From positions 434,001 through 498,000 of the forward strand of contig JAHGAU010000013.1 of the NCBI GenBank assembly GCA_019925105.1: a stretch of 64,000 nucleotides of DNA, read 5' to 3'. The notes under the pieces are model-generated. The model was not told the origin of the DNA, did not search any database, and saw nothing but the letters and a program-made list of their open reading frames with translations. Below are positions 10,510 to 21,300 of this stretch, piece by piece (the stretch's first letter is position 1; every line of letters starts with the position of its first letter). The translations under genes were made by a program, and so were the position numbers. Source of the stretch: Niebla homalea (Eukaryota; Ascomycota; Lecanoromycetes; Lecanorales; Ramalinaceae).

Positions 10510-11675
10510 ATGGCAACACCTGCTAAGCGGAAAGCAGCTGATATAGCCACGAGCGCTGCTAAAAAGCCCAAAAACGCGTCCATCACTTCGTTCTTCTCCT
10601 CCCCTGCTGGTCCAGTAAAGCCAGCTGCCGCCAGTATTACCACTACATCCTCTCCACCACCGTCGTCTCCATTAGCTCCTACCAAAGATGGGGCAACTCC
10701 GAAAACGTCGGCCGCTACCGCTGGAATATTCAACTCCTCAGTGTCGGCTCAAGGCCCTAGCTCAGCACCGACAGTCAAGTTCGATAAGGCCAAATGGGTA
10801 GAGAAACTCACAGAGGAGCAAAAGATGCTGCTCGGTCTAGAGATTGAGACCCTTCACGAAACCTGGCTTGCTCAGCTCAAGGATGAAGTGCTCACCAAAG
10901 ACTTTCTGGACCTGAAAAGATTCTTGAAATCCGAACACGACAAAGGCGAGAAGATCTTCCCCCCAGCCCCCGACGTCTACTCATGGTGCGCAACTCACTC
11001 TCCCCAGTGCAGAGAGTCTTTCCGAGACTGATGCTAGAGCCAGGTCGCGTCATACGCCTCTCAACACCGTCAAGGTGGTGATCCTTGGTCAAGATCCCTA
11101 CCACAACGAAAACCAAGCCCACGGCCTCTGCTTCTCCGTTCGACCACCAACAGTCGCTCCGCCCTCCCTCAAGAACATGTACAAGCTTCTCAAGACCGAA
11201 TATCCAGACACCTTCCAGCCACCGCCGAACAACGGTGGTCTGCTAACACCGTGGGCTGATCGTGGAGTCTTGCTGTTGAATACTTGCTTGACAGTGAGAG
11301 CCCACAACGCCAACAGCCACGCGAACAGGGGCTGGGAGAAGTTCACGCAAAAGGTCATCGATATCGTTGCGAAGCAGAGGACTCGGGGCGTGGTCTTCCT
11401 GGCTTGGGGCAGTCCGGCCCAAAAGCGATGCGCCAAAGTGGATAAGGCAAGGCATTGTGTGCTGCAGAGTGTGCATCCGAGCCCATTGAGCGCCGCTCGA
11501 GGCTTTGTAAGTCATTCTCTGAACTGTGAGCGTCTCGGCTTGCTGACCAACCTTCCCTTTGAAGTTCGATTGCGGTCATTTCACCAAAACGAACGAGTGG
11601 TTGCAGGGTAGATATGGTGAAGACGGCGTCATTGACTGGAATCTGAATGTTTCTCCAAAGGAAGCTGGCGTTTGA
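10510..11675 (+). CDS. ung1: Uracil-DNA glycosylase (family 1)
   Basis: Removes uracil from DNA in base-excision repair. Three exons (10510-10985, 11044-11506, 11565-11675; both introns 58 bp) give 349 aa. The catalytic motif GQDPYHN (near residue 174) holds the water-activating Asp, and [12 protein letters not shown] (near 302) is the DNA-intercalation loop. Both straddle or abut splice sites exactly where family conservation requires. The N-terminus is basic with an apparent nuclear signal ([17 protein letters not shown]) followed by [11 protein letters not shown], which resembles a PCNA-interacting box (I..FF) though the usual leading Gln is Asn. The ATG at 10510 was chosen because the open frame further upstream has no ATG. 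Confidence 0.95.
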
Positions 11676-11959
11676 TCCGTGCGAGAAGAGGTCATCTCGT
11701 TGGTCCTAGAAACGCCTTTCTGTACAACTTTACTCCGCGTGATCACCAAGCATAGGTAGTATCGGAGGATTTCTTTTCGAATAAGAGGGAACATCTGGTT
11801 TCGGTCATCTTATTACATAAAGCTTTCAAGACGGAGTGCATCTAGCCAATCAAAGGCGCCCACAACGAAGTCTCAATGGGCGTTGTGAAAAAGCTCTCAT
11901 CAAAGGGGCGAGTGACATCCCTCGAAGATTTATACGTGTACAAAGTCTATGTCCGCATC

Positions 11960-12798
11960 TCACCGGCCCTTACTCACCCACCCCTCAAGTCTTTCCCTCC
12001 CCTCCCTCACCGTGTCATCCGTCCACTTCCTCGTCGCTTCCGACCTCACCTTCGCCTGCTTCCACCCCTCCTCCACAGCCCCCCTGATCCTCATATGATT
12101 CATCGATATCAGCGGCACCCGCTCTTCGTACGTCCAAACCAAGTCCCCAACGTTCCGCATCGTCCACGGAAGCACATACCACGCAGCCCCCAAGCCGACC
12201 GCGAACGGCGTCGTCGCCCTCAACACCAAATTCCTATTTCGCGAGATGATGGAGCCGGCCATTGCGGCGACAAGGACGTAGATGGAGCCGGGCATGACGC
12301 GCTCTCGCGATTCGGGAGGTGGCGCGAGGGAGGCTATGGTCTGGGTGAAGGAACGCTCGTGGGATAGGAGGGTCGACATGAAGGCGTTGAAGCGGTCTTC
12401 GGCTATGGCGAGGTGGGCATGGGTGAAGAGGCGGGCGGTCTTGATTTGGGAAGCTAGTCGGTCCGTTGGGGTGGGAGAGCTGCTCTGCGGTGTTTTGGTG
12501 GACGGAGCAGGTTTGGGGGGGTTGCGGATGAGGGCGAGGTCGTCGTAGATGGGTTTGCGAAGCATCTGTGACATAGGCGTGAGCAATGCAGAGTCAGCAG
12601 GGGTGAATTGAAGTTTTACATATTCGTCAGGAGGTTCTTCTGCGTGCAGCGTTCTTGTGGAGAAAAGCACGGTGCTGGCTGCGAGAGCGCTGGCGATGGC
12701 TGAGGCGCGAGTATGCTGCATTCCGGTCAATTAAGGAATTCTCAGGAGATGCTGCTATGTAGAATACCAACCTGCCGTGATAGGAGACGTGCAGCCAT
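11960..12798 (-). CDS. MICOS complex subunit Mic26/Mic27 (apolipoprotein O-like)
   Basis: Inner-membrane protein of the mitochondrial contact site and cristae organising complex. Three exons on the minus strand (12798-12772, 12715-12620, 12565-11960) give 242 aa. The first exon encodes only MAARLLSRQ and joins to HTRASAIASALAAS, a likely mitochondrial presequence. The second intron (12619-12566, 54 bp) keeps the frame open, but removing it joins DEY to MLRKPIYDD, the conserved KPIYD motif. The core GSIYVLVAAMAGSI, then ATTPFAVGLGAAW and TMRNVGDLVWTYEERVP, is the family's two-segment membrane signature. The short N-terminal exon was placed by the phase-0 GT-AG pair. I cannot separate Mic26 from Mic27 by eye. 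Confidence 0.88.
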
Positions 12799-13582
12799 GC
12801 TCAATGGCTCGTGGAGGGACGAGATGCGGTTGCGCTACATCTACCCTCGGTAGTAGTAAACTTGCTCGCCGGCTAGCAAGATTTCCGCGCTAAGCCCTAT
12901 GCGTTTTTATATCAGACTGTTTGATGTTTCAGGTTTGTCCACGCATCTGGACATTGTCTATTACATGGTTAAGTAGATCAGATTTATTCGTACTATCAAA
13001 ATAAGTTAAGTCTTGAAGCTACCGGCCGCAACTGCCGTATTGATCGATCTCTCCACAGGTTGTGGATCTTTCCCTGAAACCCCATTTTCACTTCATGTCC
13101 AAGGTATCATCATCCAATGATCAGTGAATTGGCTGAACGGGAGTTGGCAAATGCCATGAGTATTGATTCAGCTGTGAACCTTTTGAGTTCTTTAAATTTA
13201 GAAGGCTATCGTGCTACGCCGACGTTGTTCGTATCCAAGGGGGTAAAGTTAGCCAGCGTCCGCGTGCGCACCCCACTACCCCTTGTCAACCTTCTCTGAG
13301 TTCCAGCCACGAATATTTTACATCCTTTCTTTTGGAGCATGTCTGAAACTGCTCTGCACCTTATGTGCCCTTTCCTTCCAAATCTGCAGTACAGAGCGTG
13401 ACTTCCATCACTCCTGAATGCCGCATTTTGCTCTTGCACGAAAAGGTCTTTCGATAACGGCAGTGTGAAGATTCAATTTCCCATCCTTCACCCCAAAGAA
13501 CGCTTCTCATTAGTGCCTCAGACTCTTCCTCCTCTGCACTTAAAAAGCCTCTTCCCTGCTAAGCGTGGTCTTGAATTACATC
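12799..13582. other. Intergenic, no gene supported
   Basis: 784 bp. A 60-codon ORF (13117-13299) starts with ATG but shows no domain or conserved pattern and has no supporting splice structure. The right end serves as the upstream region of the candidate secreted-protein gene. Confidence 0.5.
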
Positions 13583-14144
13583 ATGAGACTCATCTTCCTA
13601 ACATGCCTGTGCGTGCTGATGAGCATAGCCAGCCCGAGTCCATTACCTTCTGTAATGTCAACCTTTTCTTGATTCTGGCTGGCAGACTGATGACTGATAG
13701 ACTGACACCCTGTTGAAACGGTGCACGAACAGGACGCATCTCACGGTTATCGAAAGCTCGGGAAGTCTCTACTCCTTATTTTCGGCTAAACCACTCATCC
13801 GCAATGTCCAACGCTGGAAGTCCTGGTTGACACAGTCCCCGAGCGGTTCCGCGTCACCCAAACAGCAGAGTATCGAAGATCAACATGGGAAGTCAGCAAC
13901 TGTTCTTGACACGGCTGTGGTAAAGATCACGATCGAGAGTTCATCTTCGCAGAAGCTGGCAGCACCCGACAACCTCTTAAAGCCCACCAAGGATGACGCT
14001 TCTCAAACCCACACTATCGACAAAGGTGTCGCGGCGTCCCAGAAGATGGAGCTCGAGAAGCAGGCGTATCTCAAACGCAGCCTTTCTCACGTCCTGGAAC
14101 TCTCAGAATATCTACAGCAGCAGGACACGCACCAACACTGGTGA
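13583..14144 (+). CDS. Candidate small secreted protein, unknown function
   Basis: Exon 1 (13583-13651) encodes a textbook signal peptide: MRLIFLTCLCVLMSIASPSP, with Met-Arg, a hydrophobic core and small residues at a likely cleavage site. A GTAATG donor at 13652 and a GATAG acceptor at 13700, with CTGAT-type branch sequence between them, give a 49-bp phase-0 intron. Exon 2 (13701-14144) adds 147 residues rich in Ser, Lys and Thr. The predicted product is 170 aa, and a KR pair shortly after the junction could be a Kex2-type site. No family is recognised. Signal peptide plus small size would suit a secreted or effector-like protein, but that is inference. Exon 2 alone has no ATG start. Confidence 0.45.
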
Positions 14145-14597
14145 CTGGACATCACCACAGGCTTTTCAACTGCACCGCAAGGTATACTATTAATTGGCCA
14201 TGCCTCTCGAAAGTGTTCATTGCAGCCTTGGCTAGAGCTTCAACGTATCCCAAAATTCTAGGCACCGATTACCTAGGGGTCTGATACTGCAATTTGGCTT
14301 ATGAGGGCAAATAGCTTTAGGGAGTCTTAAAAATTGACCCAATGCCTCCAAAAGGGGCCAAGACGACTCGACATGGCCTTAACAGAAGAGCAAATGCATA
14401 AGGAAGCATTTTTGAGGTCATGTCCAAATGCTACTTTGTCATGAGAAGACTTACAAGAGGAGTATGTATCAGAAGAATGATGCCAAGCTATTAGACATGA
14501 TGAGATTCTCAGGCTAGCTACTTAGATTGCTTAGATAGAAGACCAAGGCTTTCCAACCACAGCACGAGACCTCAAGAACATCAGATGCACATGATGT
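14145..14597. other. Intergenic, nothing recognised
   Basis: 453 bp of moderately AT-rich sequence between convergent genes, presumably the two 3' flanks. No open frame of note, repeat or RNA gene was seen. Confidence 0.5.
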
Positions 14598-15766
14598 TCA
14601 CCGCCGAATGCCTCCTTTTCCAGCTGCCTTCGCTGCAGCCTCCTCTCGTTCCCTCATCGCTGCTCTAGCACTTCTGCTCCCCCCCAGTTTGGGACCCTTG
14701 GGCTTCTCCTCGACTATCTTTCCGCCTACTCTAGAAGCGCCTGCAGCCGGCGGCTTCTTGGAGGACCTCTTCCTCCGCTGGCTGATAGCATCAAGGAAGT
14801 CCCTCCGGAACTCTTCAGCAATACGGTCATCAGCGGCTTCTCTCTCCTCCCCATCTCCTGCAGGGCCAGACGGCTCGCCAGCTCCAGGCTCATCATACAG
14901 ATCCAGTCGCGTTTCTCGAAGTAGCTCTTCCACCACCTTATCTCTTGCCGTGTCCGTGCTGTTGCGTCGCTTGCGCGGTTTGGGTATGTATGGCTTCCCA
15001 TTGCGGCCAATACGCGGTCGGGGCGGCTTAGGGGGCGGGATATCCGAAGGGGCATTCCCGGACATCGCGGCCTCTGTACGCTTGATGTTGCGGAGCTTGC
15101 TATCAGGGCCCAAGTCGATCTCATGGAGCTTTCCCAGGGCAGCGGGTTGGCGCTGCGGGGCGGAGAACCCCTCGCGGGCATCGTGTGGATGGAACGATGC
15201 CGCAGACGATGATGAAGGGTTGAGTGATTGAGCGCGTTTGGCCAACTCAGCTTCTATGTAGGCCATCCTTATGACGTTAGTCGCTGTTCCAGGATACCTG
15301 CCGGATTCGCAGTATGGGGAACAGGGGGATCATACATGTGCTTATCGGTCTCTTCGGTCACTTGGCCGGTTTGAGGCGCGAAGCGCGAGATCACCGCCTT
15401 GACATCGGCCGGGACATCCTCACGCTCTTCTAGCTCGACAAGCGCTCTACTCTGTTGTGGGGCAGGTGAAGCATTCGAGGCAGCGCTCGTGAATTCAACC
15501 CCGCCTCTCCTGCGCTGAGCGGCTTTACGAAGGCGCAAGAGGTCTGCGACCGAGACTGCAGGGTGGTCGTCGGCCTGGTCCAGAGGAGGTGAAGGTACCT
15601 CATCGCTTTGACCTTGCAAAGCCTGCGCAGGCGAAAAATGGGGTGGGGAGCGGGAGGGTCGTGAGGCTTCATTGCTCTCCAAGTCGTCAGAATTGGCTCG
15701 TTTGCGGTAGCACTTCCTCCGCTTAGCAGGTCGGGAATTTTCAAATTGTGTGTCGCTCAAGTCCAT
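14598..15766 (-). CDS. Tls1 / C9orf78 (HCA59)-type splicing-associated protein
   Basis: Two exons on the minus strand (15766-15336 and 15267-14598; 68-bp intron in phase 2) give 366 aa. The family signature is spread over the join: RKAAQRRRGGVEF, then TEETDKHM continuing into MAYIEAELAKR. The C-terminal half is Lys/Arg-rich and low in complexity. The family includes S. pombe Tls1, which affects splicing of shelterin transcripts and telomeric silencing, and human C9orf78, a spliceosome-associated protein. Transfer of that role to this gene is by family only. The N-terminus begins MDLSDTQFENSRPAKRRK, consistent with a nuclear signal. Confidence 0.78.
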
Positions 15767-16366
15767 CTTGATTCAAGAATTGCTACAGGCGCAGTCACAA
15801 GCGTGGAGCTCAGACAGAAGTACGTATATCAGAATGAGGTCCAGAAAAACTATGGATGATGGAGGAGCTCGGCGAGAAATGTTTCGTCGAGCCGGTCACA
15901 GCCACTGGCAAGGTTTGCCGGTGGTGCCCGGCCTAGATGTTACCAAGGTTACCCAATTGGTAGCCGGGCTTGACCTGCATTAGAGCTGCATTAGCAGCCC
16001 ATCAAGTCGCCAATTAGCCCTGAGAGTTGCACGTTCTCGCGATCATGATGCCCAGATTCCCAGATTTGCCGAACACACTCAGGTCTTGGGGTGAATTTTC
16101 CCGGGCCCATAAACGTCTCTCCCCGATTTCCCGCACGACTTACGACTTTCATTAGGATGCTTCGGATGCATCTCCGTTTGACTTCAGCTTCCTTCTCCCC
16201 ACAGCTACTGCACATATTGAATTAATCATCGCATAGTGATGCTCATCATGTCTTCCCTGCATCTTTGCTGCCAATCGACTCTTCCTAGCGACCAAGCCTC
16301 GTTCGTACATACCTAAGGCAAGCGATTCGGTTTTCGAGTGCGCCAAGTGAGGCCTTGATAAGCATC
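15767..16366. other. Divergent intergenic region with inverted repeat
   Basis: 600 bp between the Tls1-type gene and the MBL-like gene, which diverge from it. It contains the interrupted inverted repeat at 15926-15969. The other short ORFs here have no coding support. Confidence 0.5.
15926..15969. repeat. Interrupted inverted repeat (cruciform-type)
   Basis: GCCCGGC (15926-15932) and TACCAA (15941-15946) are mirrored as TTGGTA (15957-15962) and GCCGGGC (15963-15969). The left arm carries an 8-base interruption, so the structure would be a bulged hairpin. It lies in a divergent promoter region. Confidence 0.4.
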
Positions 16367-17569
16367 ATGTCCTTGACTGTGAGGCATTTGAACGGCGACA
16401 CCACCTTCTTGCTCATCTTTACACCCTTGGAGCAGCAACTCCCTTCACCTCCCATTGCAGGCTATTACCAGGCTCCAGGGACATTCACTGTCCTCATCGA
16501 TCCATGGCTCTCCGGTTCCTCATCCATGTGGCATCCCAAGTTCCTTCTTTCGCGCCACACTACTCCTTCGTGTATTGAAGACCTGTCTCAAATTCCCGAG
16601 CCCAACGTCGTCCTCATTTCGCAAGTGAAGCCTGACCATTGTCATGAAGCAACACTACGTCAACTGGACCCCACGTCCCCAATCACGACAATTCTGGCTG
16701 AGCCCGCCGCAGCCAAGAAGATTAGGGGCATGAAACACTTCAATCCTGCCATGGTTCACAGCCTACGACCCTATTCAGAAAGAAAGACTGATTCGGTCAT
16801 CCGATTCTGCATTCCGGCTACCGTGCCGAACGGAACTCCAGGTGAAGCTACAATATCCTTTATGCCGGCGAAGTTGGATGTGGCTGGTGTTCATAATGCG
16901 ATTGGGATAACCTACCGCCCTCCTTCAACTTCGCAATTTGCTCAGTCTCGGCCATTCACGCCATCAATGCCGAATAAACCTCTGGTTTGGTCCAGCAATG
17001 ATCGCTACCCATCGACCAACCTTCCCATCACTCCCCCCGATTCGCCCTTGGCCCTATCCACCTCCTACGCTAGCTCCTCTATCAACACCTCTCCACGACC
17101 CAGCAACACTTTTTCTGCTCCACAGCATTCACATTCCGTCTCGTCACTTTCCTCTTTCTCATCCACGGCGCCTCGAGCCCAGAATACTGTCGGGAAGGCC
17201 TTATCCATAATCTACTCGCCCCATGGTGTCGACTACAACCTTCTGCGCTCGTACGCATCTGCGCATCTTGTTCGATCTGCTGCATTACCATTGACTCTAC
17301 TACTTCATTCCTTTGACCGGGTATCAAATCCCTGGTGGATGGGCGGGAATGTGGCTACGGGTCTGCCGGGTGGGGTCGAGATTGCTAAGAACCTAATGGC
17401 ACGATGTTGGATCAGTGCGCATGATGAAGACAAAGACAACACTGGACTTTCAGTCGCCAATGTAAAATCGAGAAAATACAACGTCGCTGAAGTAAAGCAG
17501 ATGGTAGACCGACGTACCAAAATTGTCAATCTTGGCGTTGGTGAAGAACTCACATTGACCACGACCTAG
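16367..17569 (+). CDS. Metallo-beta-lactamase-fold-like protein
   Basis: Single-exon 400-aa protein starting at the ATG at 16367 (MSLTVRHLNGDTTFLL); the frame upstream has no ATG. The N-terminal half looks like the UlaG-like branch of the metallo-beta-lactamase fold: a strand-rich start, VLIDPWLSGSS, then NVVLISQVKPDHCHEATLRQL. In canonical members this loop is HxHxDH; here only the DH pair remains (SQVKPDH), so metal binding and hydrolase activity are doubtful. Residues about 190-280 are a Ser/Pro-rich insertion. The C-terminus (NLMARCWISAHDEDKDNTG) resembles the second half of such folds. Substrate unknown. Confidence 0.7.
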   Translation: MSLTVRHLNGDTTFLLIFTPLEQQLPSPPIAGYYQAPGTFTVLIDPWLSGSSSMWHPKFLLSRHTTPSCIEDLSQIPEPNVVLISQVKPDHCHEATLRQLDPTSPITTILAEPAAAKKIRGMKHFNPAMVHSLRPYSERKTDSVIRFCIPATVPNGTPGEATISFMPAKLDVAGVHNAIGITYRPPSTSQFAQSRPFTPSMPNKPLVWSSNDRYPSTNLPITPPDSPLALSTSYASSSINTSPRPSNTFSAPQHSHSVSSLSSFSSTAPRAQNTVGKALSIIYSPHGVDYNLLRSYASAHLVRSAALPLTLLLHSFDRVSNPWWMGGNVATGLPGGVEIAKNLMARCWISAHDEDKDNTGLSVANVKSRKYNVAEVKQMVDRRTKIVNLGVGEELTLTTT

Positions 17570-18381
17570 CTACACCTAAGTGATCCACAAAGCGCCTTTG
17601 TTCATCCTAGGAAAGCGATGGTGTGACTTGGAATTAATGATTATCGACAAGCGATGGCGCTGGGGGAATTTGGTATATAAGGCAAAAGGCAAAAGGCAGA
17701 ATTGTATCAAAAGAAGGTAAAACCTGAGACATGCTGCAATGTCAATTTGTAGGATTTTCACGATACTTGGGGCTTGGAGTTTCTTGTGCTTTTCCAATAA
17801 AGGATGTCTACGCTTCTATCACGTGAGATAGATGTGTAATGTCTATATCTACTTGCAATTCCTATTCTGTTTTTCACCAGACCCTAAATCTATTGGCACC
17901 CAGCCAGAGTCCTTATTGTATCCCGTAGCGATGATAGAGAGGTAAAAAAATATCATGGTGAGTTTCCAAATTCAAGGTCAAAGTCATTTCCTCAACACCA
18001 GCAGTCTTCCTTTCTGCCTGCCCAGATTCCTTGTCCAAGCTGGGTTCCTGTTGAAGAAGGAGGGAAAAACGAGACAGGACTAAAAAGGTGCACGAACGAG
18101 TCCCTGTGCACAAGAGACTTTTTGACAAGATCAACGATCTGATGCCACCTGCTTCTAGTACCCAAGCTTTGTCAAAGAAGATGAATCCTATTTTGGCTTT
18201 CAATCACCCAATTGTAACTCATATGGCAAGATGATCTGGGGTCAACTCTACGTCGCTTTTTCCCTTCTACTGTATAAATCGGAACATGCAGGGAACCTTC
18301 TGCAGGCACTCCCAGCCAACCTTGGTGAACCATCACTGGAATGGCTCATGTGTTTTCCATATCACCATCTAATCTTTGTGA
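17570..18381. other. Intergenic, nothing recognised
   Basis: 812 bp. It contains a short AGGCAAA-type tandem run near 17681-17700. Several short ORFs occur on both strands without domain content. The missing 5' exon or start of the neighbouring broken gene would be expected near its right end, but I could not identify it. Confidence 0.45.
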
Positions 18382-21300
18382 ATCATCTTTCGAGAACAAT
18401 CATCAGAGCAATTAACCCCCCCCCCCACCCCATGTGAAGCACACATCCCAGAAGGCAGCGCGGAGCGAGAGCGTCAGGAGCAATTGCGATTCTTCGGTGT
18501 TCCGGTATGGTGGCTGCCACTCATTGTGGTCGCTATCTTCCTAGTCATAGTAGTGGCTGTGGTGACACCAGTGTCTGTGACTGTCGTCCATCGGAAGAAT
18601 CAAACCCAGTCAGATGTGGCTCCAAGCGATGCACTACTGGCCGAGGACAAGGCCTTTCTGACGAGTATCGCTGATCACAAGTCTCTTGTTGCAATTACCA
18701 ACAGCGATGGTATCCAACTCACATCGCTCGACAGTGTCTTTACCTCCACTAAGATAGGTCATGATGGAGCTTCCACTTCTACCCTATTCGAAGTTTACAC
18801 CTTGAAACAGAGTATAGCCTCTGGTGCACCCCCTCCCTCCGGGACCCTCGACGGCATCTTGCTGACAGGATTCTACAACATTGCGACCTCAGCTACCCAG
18901 CCCGCCAGACAGGAGTCCAAAAAGCCGACTGGCGTGATCCCAACTGATTTGCCAGTTGCAAAATCGACCCAATTAGCGCAAGCAACATTAACTGGCTCTC
19001 CATCTATGATAGCGCCATCGTCAAGTCTTCTTGCAGCGTCAGTCAAGACTGCTGGCACTACCTCCAGCCGGTCCTTTGCACCAACAGTCACTTCTGGTAC
19101 TCTAGCAGTGTCTATCGCGGATTCTTCAAGCCCGACATCGCAAGCAGCATCAGCCACGTCAAGTACTGTCACGCCATCTTCACCCGACACAACTTTGACA
19201 GGCTTGACTGTTCCGACCACGCCCGTGCCAGAGCTCTCAGCATCGGGAAAGTTAACATCTGCCAGGTCAACAAGCTGCTTACAAAATATGGCAAGCCAAG
19301 ATACACCCCAAGACAAGCCATTAGCGTCAACGCCTATCTTTACCTCGAGTCTCAGTGATGCACAAACACTGCAATCTGTGTCCCCTGGTCAGGCTGCCGC
19401 AGCGTCTTCCGTGGACGGAAATTGGCAGACTGTAGCTCCAGTGTCGTCGCTTATCCAGCTAGCTTCAGCAGCCACGCAAGCTGCGCGGGTGGCCCAAGGA
19501 GTTGTAGCGAGTGTGTTTCCGGCAAACATCTCTCAATCAGCTGGCCTCACCATGCCTCAAAGTACTGGAAATTCAAAGGGAGCAGTGCTGCCACCAAACC
19601 AAACAGCATTTACCAACGTGAATGGGGTCACCATCCCAGATCTTAGCAGTGATTGGGCTGACAGGACTCACGACGTCCTTGTCTCCAATCTCCAGTGTGT
19701 CAGCCGACATACCTCCTATCTCGGATGCCACACTTTCGCCAAGTTCAGTCCAACAGCACAGCGCGTCTGCCACAAGCTTCCTTCCCCTGACGCAGCCATT
19801 GTGGGCCAACTCGACCTTGGCCAATGCTGCTGATCCTGCGCAAAGCTATAGTGGTCTTCCGAGTGCCGGAATCACGGCCACTGGCTTACTCGGTCAGGTC
19901 TCCAGTTCTGCAGCGGTCCTCAGTGATTCAAGCTCAATTTATTCTAGTCTAGGAAGCGCTTCTGATGCAAGTGATGCTACCAAGGAGACAATGTCAGCAG
20001 GACTAGGACCTTCCTCGCTCCCCAGCTTGAATGAATCTGCGGTTCCCTGTCTTCTAGCCCCACAGGAACGTTACATTCAAACGCTGCGACTCCGACCAAT
20101 CCAAGCTCGGTCGCTCCGAGTGCGCCCTCGTCTGCCCCACCTGCAGCTTCGTCCACTTCATCTGACCATACCATAGCCGTCATACCCATACCCATCCCAA
20201 TACTTGGGACGTTGTTGCGAAAGATTGCCGAGAAGTTTGAGGAAATTGGAAACAAAAACAAAACAAACCCTCCCAAGATTGACTTCGAGGATTTTGGAAA
20301 ACACCTTTCGGAACCTCCACAACCACCACCGATTCCTATTCAAGATGTTCCTACAGATCCGAAACCAAATCCGACTGACAATGATCCTCGCTTTATGCCG
20401 CTGGATGAGATTGGGAAGCCAAGACCTCCAAAGACCGCTTCCTCTCCTGACGACCCTACAGACCCTAAAGATCCTTCAGATCCTAGCACGAATGAAGGCA
20501 ATCGCCCAGCCGATGACCAGGCGTCTTCAAACGAAGACATCCCCGAAGCTCAAGATCAATACAAATCAACTGACCAATCTCAGGAGAGCAAAGGTAATCC
20601 AGGTTCTGAGACACCAAAGGATACACCATAAGATATCGACAGAAGCGATCCCTTCAAGCCTCTTGATCAGATCGGTAAGTATCCCAAGGGTTCTCTACTT
20701 GACGCAGGAGGTAAGCACTTTGTTCAACCCAAGATCCCACCTCCAGAGACACCCCCGGTTCTACCTCCCAAAAGACTTGCTCGTCCGCCTCCTATTCCTT
20801 TGAAGAACCCTTTGCGCGGGCTGATGCCTGTACCACCCAGGAATCCTGCTCGATTAGCAAACCAAAAGCCAGCAGACAATTTGCCTGCTAAGGTACAGTC
20901 ACCAACTGATACAGATAATCAAGGAATGAAGACCCCAGCAGATCAAGCAAAATCACCAACACTGCCAGGAGGTAGTAAGGATGGCCCTTTCGGCCCTCTG
21001 GACAAGATAGGTTCCTACCCTACGAATACTGGCAAGGGTCCTGGAGGTCTCCCGTACATTCGTTTTCCGAATCTGCCAAAGCCGCCATTTCTGTCCACAT
21101 TGCCAGAGGTCCTACCAATACCTAGGATGCCCTACCAATACCTAAGATGCCCATGCCATCTGGCCCTCCACTTGCTCCTCAGGTAAGGGTTGGGATGGTA
21201 GCTATCGAAGCAGCGGGAGCACTGGGAAATCTCCCAACACCCACAATGCACAACGCAGACGCCTCTTCTGGATACGCACTAAATAAAGGAAATCAGCCCC

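Noticed and set aside
20204..20803. 199-aa plus-strand frame overlapping the Pro-rich part of the broken glycoprotein gene
   Set aside because: Its composition (Leu/Arg-rich, no motif) is what a shifted reading of the Pro/Asp-rich frame gives; the PLDxIG repeats support the other frame.
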